Source of the DNA: Alphaproteobacteria bacterium | GTDB taxonomy: Bacteria > Pseudomonadota > Alphaproteobacteria > RF32 > CAG-239 | NCBI GenBank assembly: GCA_017479985.1 | Contig: JAFVBL010000023.1 | Location: 1 to 33,909 of the forward strand | Length of the DNA: 33,909 nt | Direction of reading: 5' to 3' | Part shown: one piece after another, positions 16,866 to 25,774 of the stretch | Layout of the letters: each line of letters starts with the position of its first letter | Numbering within the stretch: position 1 is the stretch's first letter | Made by a program: the position numbers and the translations under genes | The notes under the pieces: generated by a model | Database searches by the model: none | What the model saw: the letters and a program-made list of their open reading frames with translations, nothing else | What the model was told of the DNA's origin: nothing

Positions 16866-17411
16866 TTATTTTTCCATATCAGCCAGAACTTTCATTGAAA
16901 TAATTTTATCCGGATCAATAACCGTACCGTTATTGTTTTCGTCACCGCGTTTGATGTTGTCAACATATTCCATACCTTTAACAACCTGTCCCCAAACGGT
17001 GTATTGACCATCTAAAAATCCGGCATCTTTAAAGCAAATAAAAAATTGACTGTCAGCAGAATCCGGATTGGCTGCCCGAGCCATCGAAACAGCCCCGCGG
17101 CCGTGATGCAAGCTGTTAAATTCGGCATCTAAATGTTTACCGCTGCCGCCGGTACCGTTGCCGCGCGGGTCGCCGGTTTGAGCCATAAATCCGTCAATCA
17201 CACGATGAAATTTTAAACCGTCGTAAAAACCCTGACGCGTCAGTTCTTTAATACGTGCAACGTGATTCGGTGCAACCTGCGGATACATTTGAATATATAC
17301 ATCACCGTCTTTAAGTTTCAGAACCAACGTGTTTTCCGGATCCGAATTCTGCGCATTTGCGCCGAAAGTTGCGAACAAAACAGTTAAACAGGTTAAGAGA
17401 AATTTTTTCAT
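16866..17411 (-). CDS. Secreted cyclophilin-type peptidyl-prolyl isomerase
   Basis: This enzyme catalyses cis-trans isomerisation of X-Pro bonds in the periplasm. The product is 181 residues from the ATG at 17411; the AAAGGA ribosome-binding site lies inside the longer frame that begins at 17429, which argues for the later start. A signal peptide, MKKFLLTCLTVLFATFGANA, precedes the mature domain. Active-site elements are visible: FHRVIDGFMAQTGDP (catalytic Arg, Phe and Gln), DSQFFICF, and FLDGQYTVWGQV. It lies 30 bp downstream of the DsbD-like gene on the same strand, so the two probably form a folding-related operon, ended by the 16820-16849 terminator. Confidence 0.94.
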   Translation of the reverse strand: MKKFLLTCLTVLFATFGANAQNSDPENTLVLKLKDGDVYIQMYPQVAPNHVARIKELTRQGFYDGLKFHRVIDGFMAQTGDPRGNGTGGSGKHLDAEFNSLHHGRGAVSMARAANPDSADSQFFICFKDAGFLDGQYTVWGQVVKGMEYVDNIKRGDENNNGTVIDPDKIISMKVLADMEK

Positions 17412-17441
17412 TTTCGTTATTCCTTTCATTTGAGGTTAGGT

Positions 17442-19184
17442 TTAATGCGGCAATGACCCGACTCTGAAAAACAGAGGCAGAAGTTCGTAATTGCCGTTGT
17501 TATAATAAACATAAAGCGGAATGCTGTCGCGTCCGTATGATTGAAGGGCCGCGTTGTATTCCGGATTATATTCGGTCATATCGGCAACAAACAAGTGCAC
17601 ATCATTATCGTGTACAAAGTTTGCAAAACGCTCGGTATTCAAAATAATTTTATGGTTAAACTGACAAGTCAGACACCAATCGGCAGTGAAATCTATAAAA
17701 ATGTTTGCACGTTCGGCATTTAATTCTTCGACTTGTGCTGCATCAAAAGGTTGCCAGTTCAGTTGTGAAGTTTCGGCAGTATTCGTATCAATCAACTGTT
17801 TATACAAAACTGAGCAGAGCCAAAAAGTAGTTAAAAGCAACGGAATAGCTAAGATGATTTGTAATTTGCGCATCCATTTACCCGGTTTCGGCATAATATG
17901 TTGAATCGTTTGCGGATAAAGTTCAATTAAGGCATAAGGCAGAGCGTATCCGACAGCCAATCCGGAAAATACGGCAAAGATTTCCGGAATACTGCGCATA
18001 AACGCGTATCCGACGGCTGCGCCCATAAACGGACCGGTGCACGGGCTGGCAATAAGAACCGCAAAAAATCCGGTAGCAAATTCATTGATGCCGGAAAGTT
18101 TGTGGATTCGTTGCGTAACCGGATTCGGAAAATGCAGCAATTCCGTCATATATAAAAACAATACAAAAAACAGCACGGCCATAGTGCCGACAAACCAAGG
18201 TGATTGCAGTTGAAAACCCCAGCCGATATTTTCACCGCCGAGTTTCAGCGCAACCAAAACAGATGTTAAAAGCATAAACGAAAGAAATACGCCGCAAGTG
18301 TATAAAATTGCATTTTTAAAAGGTATAAAATCGGTGCGCGGTTGTTTGAGAAGCGTAAAAATCTTTAGGCTCAAAATCGGAAACACGCACGGCATTGCAT
18401 TGAGCAAAATACCTCCGATAAATGCAAGCAGAATCATATAAAACAATGAAGAAAAGAAATCATTTTTATAATCAATGGTAGCCAAATATGCTTGATTTGA
18501 TGTCATAATCAGGGCTTGTTCAAGTCGGGTCGGTTGCACGCTTTGCCAACGGATGCGGATTCCTTTGCCGGTCGGTTCGATTTCAACAGCGGATTCATCA
18601 ATAATGTCTTTTTGTGTCGGTACAAAATAAATCGGTTCATCGTGCGGCAAATCAATTTGAATCAAGTTATTGCTTTGCGGACTTGTCAAGGTTATTTTTT
18701 GCGGAAAGGTTTGCGCGGCGGCTGTCATTAAATTTTGCCATTCATCTGTTGCCGTTGCAGCGATATTCGATGGTCTGAAAGTCAGTTTTTCCGGTTTGCA
18801 TACATCATTACATTCTACAAAATCAAGACTTATTTCGGCGTTATTTAAATCACTGAGCCGCAAAGTATAATAGGCAGTATTTTCATAAAAATATTCGTGC
18901 ATAATCTCAAACAGAGTGCGTGCCGTCGGGATACTTTGGTCCGTGATTTCAATTTCGGAATTTGCGGCACGGATAACGGTCGGTTGTCCGACATCTCCCG
19001 GATTATTCCAAGAAATATGCCAGTTCGGACGTATTTCAAATTTCACCAAAGCTTCATCTTGACCGTTATGAAAAAATTGTACGGTCGTATTATCGGTATG
19101 CTTAATCGACTCATTTGCATACACCGGATTGGCAGAAAATATTCCGCATACAAAAAATAAACACAACCAAAAGACGCGCTTCAT
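17442..19184 (-). CDS. DsbD/ScsB-like thiol:disulfide interchange protein
   Basis: Proteins of this type carry electrons from cytoplasmic thioredoxin across the inner membrane to periplasmic oxidised proteins. The product is 580 residues. A signal peptide is followed by a periplasmic domain with the pair Cys125/Cys129 (ECNDVC). A transmembrane core (about 240-460) carries the two conserved Pro-Cys motifs, Cys266 (MPCVFP) and Cys382 (SPCTGP). A C-terminal thioredoxin-like domain has WCLTC at 503-507. The large N-terminal domain resembles ScsB more than classical DsbD, so I give no symbol. It is the first gene of an operon with the cyclophilin. The ribosome-binding site GAGGTG precedes the ATG. 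Confidence 0.9.
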   Translation of the reverse strand: MKRVFWLCLFFVCGIFSANPVYANESIKHTDNTTVQFFHNGQDEALVKFEIRPNWHISWNNPGDVGQPTVIRAANSEIEITDQSIPTARTLFEIMHEYFYENTAYYTLRLSDLNNAEISLDFVECNDVCKPEKLTFRPSNIAATATDEWQNLMTAAAQTFPQKITLTSPQSNNLIQIDLPHDEPIYFVPTQKDIIDESAVEIEPTGKGIRIRWQSVQPTRLEQALIMTSNQAYLATIDYKNDFFSSLFYMILLAFIGGILLNAMPCVFPILSLKIFTLLKQPRTDFIPFKNAILYTCGVFLSFMLLTSVLVALKLGGENIGWGFQLQSPWFVGTMAVLFFVLFLYMTELLHFPNPVTQRIHKLSGINEFATGFFAVLIASPCTGPFMGAAVGYAFMRSIPEIFAVFSGLAVGYALPYALIELYPQTIQHIMPKPGKWMRKLQIILAIPLLLTTFWLCSVLYKQLIDTNTAETSQLNWQPFDAAQVEELNAERANIFIDFTADWCLTCQFNHKIILNTERFANFVHDNDVHLFVADMTEYNPEYNAALQSYGRDSIPLYVYYNNGNYELLPLFFRVGSLPH

Positions 19185-19269
19185 TTACACCTCGCAATAT
19201 TTCTATATAATAATGCAAAAAGATAAATAAAAGATTAGTTTTTGTGGTCAAATCGCATATAAAAAATGC

Positions 19270-19298
19270 TTGCAAAAAGATATATTTTCGGTTATACG
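19270..19298 (+). promoter_or_regulatory. Promoter of the lipoprotein gene
   Basis: TTGCAA (19270-19275), a 17-bp spacer and TATACG (19293-19298). Transcription would start near 19305, leaving a leader of only about 17 AT-rich bases with no recognisable ribosome-binding site. Confidence 0.45.
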
Positions 19299-19321
19299 GA
19301 AATTATCTAAATCCTATAATT

Positions 19322-19942
19322 ATGAAGAAGTATATTTATTTTATGGTTATGCTTGTCATCGGAACAATGCTGACCGCATGCACCGAAGATTGGTGGGAAG
19401 ACAAAAAGTACGGCAACGAGCTCACGCTTGAGGATATCTCCGTGAAAGGTAACGTTGTGTTTGTGGAGCTTCCCAGCGGAAAAAGTGAAACTCTGTATCT
19501 GGATTCCGTGAAGGCTGCAAATACGGAGGTGACATTGAACGATACTCTGAGCAGGGTATGGAACGACATTGATTTGCTGCAAGTCAGCTGTGAAGGTTCG
19601 CGTAATACTTATCGTCAGACCAAGACGCATAAAGGAAATTTGCGGACTTATGAAGGTGTGTTCTATACAATTTTGAAGTTTGACGGACATTCCGTGCCAC
19701 TGACATTTACTCACGATATTGTCGGCGTTGTCAACGACAAAAAGCAAGAAATCGTCCGCGAGCCTTCGTATCGGTTCAATCCGGCCATTGAGGTTGTGGA
19801 CTGGCGTCAAGATCGTGTCGGTTTGTACGGACAGGCAAGTTATCACTTGCTGATTGAGGTAACGGATAACAAGATTCCCGTCGGCACCTTGGACGTTATT
19901 CTCAAAGTGTACGCGCAAAATAATACCTATGTTGTTCGTTGA
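19322..19942 (+). CDS. Lipoprotein of unknown function, atypical for the neighbourhood
   Basis: This 206-residue product starts MKKYIYFMVMLVIGTMLTAC, a lipoprotein signal with lipobox LTAC and Cys20 as the acylated residue, followed by the acidic, aromatic TEDWWEDKK. The frame extends back to 19244, but the signal peptide fixes the start at 19322. The mature part looks beta-rich, with no motif I can name. No Shine-Dalgarno sequence precedes the ATG, and codons such as CTC, CTG and TCC are used more than in adjacent genes. The acidic residues after the Cys recall Bacteroidota surface lipoproteins. Transfer from such a neighbour is possible but unproven. It is monocistronic, between its own promoter and terminator. 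Confidence 0.8.
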   Translation: MKKYIYFMVMLVIGTMLTACTEDWWEDKKYGNELTLEDISVKGNVVFVELPSGKSETLYLDSVKAANTEVTLNDTLSRVWNDIDLLQVSCEGSRNTYRQTKTHKGNLRTYEGVFYTILKFDGHSVPLTFTHDIVGVVNDKKQEIVREPSYRFNPAIEVVDWRQDRVGLYGQASYHLLIEVTDNKIPVGTLDVILKVYAQNNTYVVR

Positions 19943-19956
19943 ACGTTCGCTTAATT

Positions 19957-19998
19957 AAAAAAATCTCCGCCGAAACATTGGTTTCGCCGGAGATTTTT
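19957..19998. terminator. Bidirectional terminator after the lipoprotein gene
   Basis: Arms at 19961-19976 and 19981-19996 pair over 16 positions with one mismatch around ATTG, flanked by an A run on the left and TTTTT (19994-19998) on the right. Confidence 0.88.
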
Positions 19999-20056
19999 GT
20001 TGCGGATTCGCATAAAAAAGAATATGGTCTATATTAAGTATAAAAGAGGGTTTCAG

Positions 20057-20893
20057 ATGAATGAAATTTGGCGTAACATCTTAAGACAAAGCAAAATAAA
20101 GGCCGAATATCGGAAACGGCATCATAAATATAAAATCATACTGCTGAAAGGAACGGTAATTCTTATGTGTTTACATCTGCTGTTTCCGCAATACGGCAGG
20201 AGGATTTTGTATTCTTTTTTACTTGGAAAACCTACAGCGGAAATTATGCGGATTTCAAAAGCAGATACTTTTGAAGATATCACAGCGGCACCGTTTCGGT
20301 TTCAGCGCGGAAAATATACTTATACACTTGTGCCGCACACAAAATATTCCGTGACGGGACGTGTCGGGATTGTTGATGATTATACAACACTGTTTAATCA
20401 AATTTTTCGCGGACAGTTTCAGGGAGAATATATCAATCTGGTGCCGCGCGATGTTGTTCTCGTAATCGGAAAAATGGCAGAGCCGACAGTGTTTGCAATG
20501 TTTGAGTTTATACACGAGGAGAGAATGGGCGGACCGATATGCAAGGGAGTAAAATATCGGACTTCGTTTCTGCCGAGTTTTATGAGTGCGAAAAAAGCAG
20601 AAAAAAATTGGCAGAAATACAGACAATGCAATCAATATATTAAAGCGGAAGAATATAATAATTATCACCCGATTCCGGCAAACGAGCGAATCAATAAAGC
20701 GCTGAGTATGTTGTTGCCGAATGATGTTGTGCATCTGGAGGGGATATTGGTTGATGTGCCGCAGATGGGGTTGAGTACCGGAACACGCAAAGAACAGACA
20801 CATCATAATATGACGGTCAACGGATACACGCCCGGAAAATGTTTTATTTTATACACGACCAAAGTGATTTTAAATAATTGCGTATATGAATGA
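20057..20893 (+). CDS. Unknown single-pass membrane-anchored protein
   Basis: The product is 278 residues from the ATG at 20057, with AGAGGG at 20045-20050 as ribosome-binding site; the open frame runs back to 19997 into the preceding terminator. A basic cytoplasmic N-terminus is followed by one membrane helix (about 27-45; IILLKGTVILMCLHLLF) and an extracytoplasmic domain. The domain pattern is YTLVPHTKYSVTGRVGIVDD, then LVPRDVVLVIGKMAEP, then YHPIPANERI and VVHLEGILVDVP. This resembles a loosely defined class of small membrane proteins with an 'N-H-x-x-P ... G-D-x-V-x-x-x-G' layout, but I cannot name a function. Confidence 0.75.
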   Translation: MNEIWRNILRQSKIKAEYRKRHHKYKIILLKGTVILMCLHLLFPQYGRRILYSFLLGKPTAEIMRISKADTFEDITAAPFRFQRGKYTYTLVPHTKYSVTGRVGIVDDYTTLFNQIFRGQFQGEYINLVPRDVVLVIGKMAEPTVFAMFEFIHEERMGGPICKGVKYRTSFLPSFMSAKKAEKNWQKYRQCNQYIKAEEYNNYHPIPANERINKALSMLLPNDVVHLEGILVDVPQMGLSTGTRKEQTHHNMTVNGYTPGKCFILYTTKVILNNCVYE

Positions 20894-20896
20894 AAC

Positions 20897-20926
20897 AAAA
20901 AAATATCTGCCGATAAGCAGATATTT
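20897..20926. terminator. Convergent terminator
   Basis: The stem AAATATCTGC (20901-20910) with GCAGATATTT (20917-20926) has a 6-base loop. An A run at 20897-20903 supplies a T tract on the minus strand for the DUF2934-like gene; the plus side has only TTTT. Confidence 0.8.
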
Positions 20927-20953
20927 TCAGAAACAATGCACTTATTTCTTATA

Positions 20954-21184
20954 TTATTTCTTGCTGGAAGTTTTCTTTGAAGAAGAACTGCTTTTTTTGG
21001 AAGAAGAGCAGCTTGTGGAACCATTGCAGCAAGAAGAATTGTAATTGCAGTTGCTACCGTAAAGCTGGTTGATTGCCATATTCCAGAAATATTCATCCTG
21101 ACCCCACGGACAACCGGCATTTTTCCAACAATAGTAAGCAGCTTCTCTTACATAATTTTCATTATATGTTTTGTTTGTAGACAT
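20954..21184 (-). CDS. Small DUF2934-like protein with a Ser/Lys-rich tail
   Basis: This 76-residue product has AGGAGA at good spacing before its ATG. Residues about 11-41 (VREAAYYCWKNAGCP, then G-x-D-x-x-x-W-x-x-A-x-x-x-L) match the short helical DUF2934 pattern, whose function is unknown. The tail is Cys-containing (CNYNSSCC) and then almost pure Ser and Lys (about 58-76). Such a tail is likely disordered and could bind nucleic acid or membranes. It is a single gene facing the terminator at 20897-20926. Confidence 0.75.
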   Translation of the reverse strand: MSTNKTYNENYVREAAYYCWKNAGCPWGQDEYFWNMAINQLYGSNCNYNSSCCNGSTSCSSSKKSSSSSKKTSSKK

Positions 21185-21390
21185 TTAAATTTCTCCTAAA
21201 AATTTACTAATAGTTTATATAACCGATTTTCAGTATAATCACTTTTTTTTATGCGTCAATAGTTTTAGAAAATAATTTTACATAAAGTGTGTAAATTTCT
21301 CGGCACAACGTTTAAAATAATTTTCGGAGAAATATTTTAAAGAATAACAATCACTTATATCAAACATACTTTTTTTTAAATATAATTCAC

Positions 21391-21419
21391 TTGCAATTTG
21401 CGCGATAAACTTATATAAA
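21391..21419 (+). promoter_or_regulatory. Promoter of the alpha-glucan operon
   Basis: TTGCAA (21391-21396), a 17-bp spacer and TATAAA (21414-21419), about 65 bp before glgB. The rest of the roughly 300-bp AT-rich gap (21185-21483) shows no other gene. Confidence 0.5.
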
Positions 21420-21483
21420 CAAATATAGAATTTTTAATCGTTGAACGACTGTTATTTGCGGTCATATCATACAGGAGCTTATT

Positions 21484-23682
21484 ATGGATAATATGTTGTC
21501 AAAAGAAGAAATCGATGCCGTTGTCAACGGTGATCACGGAAATGTTTTTGCGGTGCTCGGTATTCATCGCGACAAGGGAACAAAAAAAGTCTTTATCCGT
21601 GCATACCAACCGTTTGCCGCCTCAATAGAAGTTCTTGATGCGGACTGTAAATCGCTCGGAACAATGACAAAGGTTGATGAACGCGGCTTTTTTCAGCTCA
21701 ATACGGACCGAACGGAACATTTTATCTATAAATTCAAAATCACCAACGACCAAGGACATATTTACGAAGCGGAAGATGTTTATCGATTCCCTGCCACAAT
21801 AGGTGACATAGATGCATATTTGTTTGCACAGGGAAATCATCGCGAGATGTATAAAAAACTCGGAGCGCATTTGATTGAAATGGGTGGGATAAAAGGTGTT
21901 GCTTTTGCTGTATGGGCGCCGAATGCCAAGCGTGTGTCGGTGGTCGGCAGTTTCAACAACTGGGATGGCCGCGTCAATGTGATGCGCAAACATATCAGCT
22001 GCGGAATATGGGATATATTTATTCCGAATTTGGCTGAGGGCGAGTATTATAAGTTTGAAATCAAAACTCAGGATAATAATATTTTGAGCAAAGCTGACCC
22101 GATGGCAACTTATTCCGAAGTTCGTCCGAAAACGGCATCGATTGTTTTTGATATCAATCACTATCACTGGAATGATGACGGGTGGATGAAATATCGTCAG
22201 GATAACAATATTTATGATAAACCGATGTCGGTGTATGAGGTGCATTTGGGGTCGTGGCGACGCAAAGGAGATAACGGCAGTGAATTTCTGACTTATCGCG
22301 AATTAGCGGACAGACTTGTGCCGTATGTTTGCAATATGGGTTTTACGCACGTTGAATTTATGCCGTTGTGCGAACACCCGCTTGATGCCTCGTGGGGATA
22401 TCAGATTACGGGTATGTTTGCCCCGACTTCACGTTTCGGTAATCCGGATGATTTCCGTTATATGATAGATAAATTCCACCAGGCCGGTATCGGTGTGATT
22501 ATGGATTGGGTGCCGGCACATTTTCCGAAAGACGGACACGGTTTGGCGGAATTTGACGGGACGTGTTTATATGAGCACGCCGATCCGCGCAAAGGCGAAC
22601 AAAAGGATTGGGGTACCAAAATTTATAATTTCGGACGTACGGAAGTTTGCAACTTTTTGTGTGTGAGCGCGTTGTATTGGCTCAAAGAATTTCATATTGA
22701 CGGATTGCGTGTTGATGCGGTGGCGTCGATGCTGTATCTTGATTATTCACGCAAAGCCGGTGAATGGATTCCGAATGTTTACGGCGGTAATGAAAATTTG
22801 GAAGCAATCGCCTTTTTGCGCAAAATGAATGAGCTGATTTATTCGCAATCCGCAGGGTCATTTTCGTGTGCCGAAGAATCAACCGCGTGGCCGATGGTTT
22901 CGCGTCCGGTTTCAGCCGGCGGTCTCGGATTCGGGTTTAAGTGGAATATGGGCTGGATGAATGATACATTGCGCTACATCAGTCACGAGCCGGTGCATCG
23001 CAAATATCATCACGGATTGCTGACGTTCGGTTTGCTTTATGCATTTAACGAAAACTTTATTCTGCCGATTTCGCACGATGAAGTGGTGCACGGTAAAGGC
23101 TCTATGCTTTCCAAAATGCCGGGAGACGAATGGCAAAAATTTGCAAGTTTGCGTGCGTATTACGGATTTATGTGGACGCATCCCGGCAAAAAACTTTTGT
23201 TTATGGGTAATGAGTTTGCTCAGGATTGGGAGTGGAACTCCAATGAAAGTCTGCGTTGGCATTTGCTCGAATATCCGATGTATCAGGGAATGCAGAATTG
23301 CGTTCGTGATTTGAACTTAATGTATAAAGGCAATGCACCGCTTTATGAAGAAGATTTTGACTCACGCGGTTTTGAATGGATTGATTATGCCAACAGTGAC
23401 GACAGCGTGATTTCATACTTCCGAAAGGGGCATAATCCGGACGATTACTTGATTGTGGTCTGCAATTTTACGCCGGTTGTGCGTCATAACTTCCGCGTCG
23501 GGGTGCGTGAAGCGTGTGCGTATCAGGAAATTTTCAACAGTGACGACAAACATTATTGGGGCAGCGGTGTGCGCAATGAAGGACCGCAACAGGCGCAGAA
23601 TTACGGCGTAAACAATTTGCCGTATTCGATTGAACTGGTGTTGCCTCCGCTTTCGACAATCGTGTTAAAACCGGTGAGGTAA
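21484..23682 (+). CDS. glgB: 1,4-alpha-glucan branching enzyme
   Basis: GlgB cuts an alpha-1,4 chain and re-attaches it in alpha-1,6 linkage to make glycogen branches. The product is 732 residues, close to the E. coli length. Its two N-terminal beta domains include a CBM48 (VWAPNAKRVSVVGSFNNWDG near 140-160), followed by a GH13 barrel. The catalytic triad can be placed: Asp411 (DGLRVDAV), Glu464 (CAEEST) and Asp532 (SHDEVVHG), with the same spacing as E. coli 405/458/526. The ribosome-binding site is AGGAG. It is the first gene of a three-gene operon, with glgX starting 4 bp after its stop codon. Confidence 0.97.
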   Translation: MDNMLSKEEIDAVVNGDHGNVFAVLGIHRDKGTKKVFIRAYQPFAASIEVLDADCKSLGTMTKVDERGFFQLNTDRTEHFIYKFKITNDQGHIYEAEDVYRFPATIGDIDAYLFAQGNHREMYKKLGAHLIEMGGIKGVAFAVWAPNAKRVSVVGSFNNWDGRVNVMRKHISCGIWDIFIPNLAEGEYYKFEIKTQDNNILSKADPMATYSEVRPKTASIVFDINHYHWNDDGWMKYRQDNNIYDKPMSVYEVHLGSWRRKGDNGSEFLTYRELADRLVPYVCNMGFTHVEFMPLCEHPLDASWGYQITGMFAPTSRFGNPDDFRYMIDKFHQAGIGVIMDWVPAHFPKDGHGLAEFDGTCLYEHADPRKGEQKDWGTKIYNFGRTEVCNFLCVSALYWLKEFHIDGLRVDAVASMLYLDYSRKAGEWIPNVYGGNENLEAIAFLRKMNELIYSQSAGSFSCAEESTAWPMVSRPVSAGGLGFGFKWNMGWMNDTLRYISHEPVHRKYHHGLLTFGLLYAFNENFILPISHDEVVHGKGSMLSKMPGDEWQKFASLRAYYGFMWTHPGKKLLFMGNEFAQDWEWNSNESLRWHLLEYPMYQGMQNCVRDLNLMYKGNAPLYEEDFDSRGFEWIDYANSDDSVISYFRKGHNPDDYLIVVCNFTPVVRHNFRVGVREACAYQEIFNSDDKHYWGSGVRNEGPQQAQNYGVNNLPYSIELVLPPLSTIVLKPVR

Positions 23683-23686
23683 TAAA

Positions 23687-25771
23687 ATGGCAGAATTCAA
23701 AGTTTCATCGGGACGAGCATATCCGTTGGGCGCAAGTTATGACGGTAATGGCGTAAATTTTGCGCTGTTTTCCGCAAATGCCGAAAAGGTGGAACTTTGT
23801 TTGTTCAATAAAAACGGTACAAAAGAATTGAAGCGTTTTTGTATCAGCGAAAACGATAATAATATCTGGCATATCTATGTGGAGGGTGTCGGTATCGGAC
23901 AAGCTTACGGATATCGTGTATACGGACCGTATAAACCGTTGGAGGGAAAGCGTTTCAATCCGAATAAACTGCTTTTGGACCCGTATGCCAAAAAGCTTAT
24001 CGGTAAAGTGATATGGCACAAAGCTTTGTTCGGGTATGATTTGGACAGTCCGCAGAAAGATTTATCTTTCAGCACGCTCGACAGCGCGCCGTATGTGCCG
24101 AAATCGGTCGTGACCGAAGATACTTTTGATTGGGGAGATGACAAACATCCGCAGATTCCGTTTGAACAAAGCGTGATTTATGAAACACACGTGCGCGGTT
24201 ATACAATGTTGCACCCGCAAGTGCATAACTGCAACCGCGGTAAGTTTTTGGGACTGACGGAAGAATGTATAACAAGCTATTTGGATTGGCTCGGTGTGAC
24301 GGCAGTCGAGTTGTTGCCGACGTTTTCCTTTTTCGGCGACAAAGACGGTATGTATATCGATAACTATTGGGGTTATGAAACACTCTCGTATTTTATTCCG
24401 GAAGCGAAATATCTGGTCGGTAACGATATCGACGAATTTAAGCAGATGGTCAAAACATTACACGCGCACAATAAAGAAGTGATTTTGGATGTGGTGTATA
24501 ATCATACGATTGAAGGAAATCAGATGGGACCTACGCTATGTTATCGCGGGATTGATAACGAGAGTTATTACACGCTTCAGGCAGATAACAAACGTTTTTA
24601 TTATGATACGACCGGTTGCGGTGCGTCATTTAATTTACAAAATCCGTATGTGTTGACTTTGGTTATGGATTCGCTGCGTTATTGGCGCGATGTGATGCAC
24701 GTTGACGGTTTTCGTTTGGACTTGGCAACAAGTCTGAGCCGTGTTCGCGGCAAGTTTACGCAAGACAGCGGCTTTTTATTGTCGGCACGGCAGGACCCGA
24801 GTTTACGACAATGCAAGATGATTGCCGAACCGTGGGACGCAACGATGGACGGTTATCAAATCGGAGCATATCCGCCGTCGTGGGCGGAATGGAATGATCG
24901 CTATCGCGATGTCATACGACGATTTTGGCGCGGAGATGAACGGCAAGTCGGCGAATTTGCCAGCCGTATTTCCGGTTCAAGCGATGTGTTCGGATATGCC
25001 AACCGCGATATTTGGAGCAGCATCAATTTCATCACCTCGCACGACGGATTCAATTTGACGGATTTGGTCAGCTATAACGAAAAACACAATACGGTCAACG
25101 GCGAAAATAATCGTGACGGCAATGATTGCAACTGGAGCTGGAATTCCGGTATTGAGGGAAAGAGCAAGGATAAAAAAATTATAGAAAATCGTTTGCGCCG
25201 CAAAAAAGCAATGCTTGCCACCTTGTTGATGAGCTTTGGTACGCCGATGTTTGTGGCCGGTGATGAATTCGGCAAAACACAGTTCGGCAACAACAATCCG
25301 TATTGTCAGGATAACGTATTGACGTGGTTGGTGTGGGAGGCGATTGATAAAGAGGACCATAAATTGGCGGATTATGTGCGCCAACTCATCGCATTGCGCG
25401 GCAGAATGGGGATTTATAATCGTACAAAGTTCTTTGACGGCAGAATTGTTGAGAAATATATACGCCATAAAATTAAAGATATGATGTGGCTCAAAAATGA
25501 CGGCACGGAGTTTGAAAATACCGATTGGTATATGGAAAATCGCCGCAGTTTGGCTTGTTATGTATATCAGGAAAATCGCTCATATATGCTGATTTACAAT
25601 GCAAACGAGACTAAAGAAGATTGGTGTCTGCCGTCTTTTTGCAAAAATGCGTTGGCGGAAGTTGTTCTTGACAGTGCCGACAGAATAGATAATACGCAGA
25701 TTAACCCGAAAGAAAAGTTTAAAGTTCCGGCGTGGAGCGTTGTGGTGGTTGAAATCAGAAAACCGGAGTAA
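23687..25771 (+). CDS. glgX: Glycogen debranching enzyme GlgX (isoamylase type)
   Basis: GlgX hydrolyses alpha-1,6 branches of glycogen left as limit dextrins. The product is 694 residues. An N-terminal CBM48 (YPLGASYDGNGVNFALFSAN) precedes the GH13 barrel. Likely catalytic residues are Asp345 (VDGFRLDLA), Glu381 (IAEPWDA) and Asp453 (TSHDGFNLTDLVSYNEKHN). The last two motifs and GNNNPYCQDN are typical of GlgX/TreX. The start follows glgB by 4 bp and the stop is 3 bp before malQ, so the three are translated together. A bacterial isoamylase is the alternative reading, but the CBM48/GH13 layout fits GlgX well. Confidence 0.95.
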   Translation: MAEFKVSSGRAYPLGASYDGNGVNFALFSANAEKVELCLFNKNGTKELKRFCISENDNNIWHIYVEGVGIGQAYGYRVYGPYKPLEGKRFNPNKLLLDPYAKKLIGKVIWHKALFGYDLDSPQKDLSFSTLDSAPYVPKSVVTEDTFDWGDDKHPQIPFEQSVIYETHVRGYTMLHPQVHNCNRGKFLGLTEECITSYLDWLGVTAVELLPTFSFFGDKDGMYIDNYWGYETLSYFIPEAKYLVGNDIDEFKQMVKTLHAHNKEVILDVVYNHTIEGNQMGPTLCYRGIDNESYYTLQADNKRFYYDTTGCGASFNLQNPYVLTLVMDSLRYWRDVMHVDGFRLDLATSLSRVRGKFTQDSGFLLSARQDPSLRQCKMIAEPWDATMDGYQIGAYPPSWAEWNDRYRDVIRRFWRGDERQVGEFASRISGSSDVFGYANRDIWSSINFITSHDGFNLTDLVSYNEKHNTVNGENNRDGNDCNWSWNSGIEGKSKDKKIIENRLRRKKAMLATLLMSFGTPMFVAGDEFGKTQFGNNNPYCQDNVLTWLVWEAIDKEDHKLADYVRQLIALRGRMGIYNRTKFFDGRIVEKYIRHKIKDMMWLKNDGTEFENTDWYMENRRSLACYVYQENRSYMLIYNANETKEDWCLPSFCKNALAEVVLDSADRIDNTQINPKEKFKVPAWSVVVVEIRKPE

Positions 25772-25774
25772 GAA

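Noticed and set aside
19997-20056. Longer start for the membrane protein at 20057
   Set aside because: The extension starts inside the preceding terminator; AGAGGG serves the ATG at 20057.
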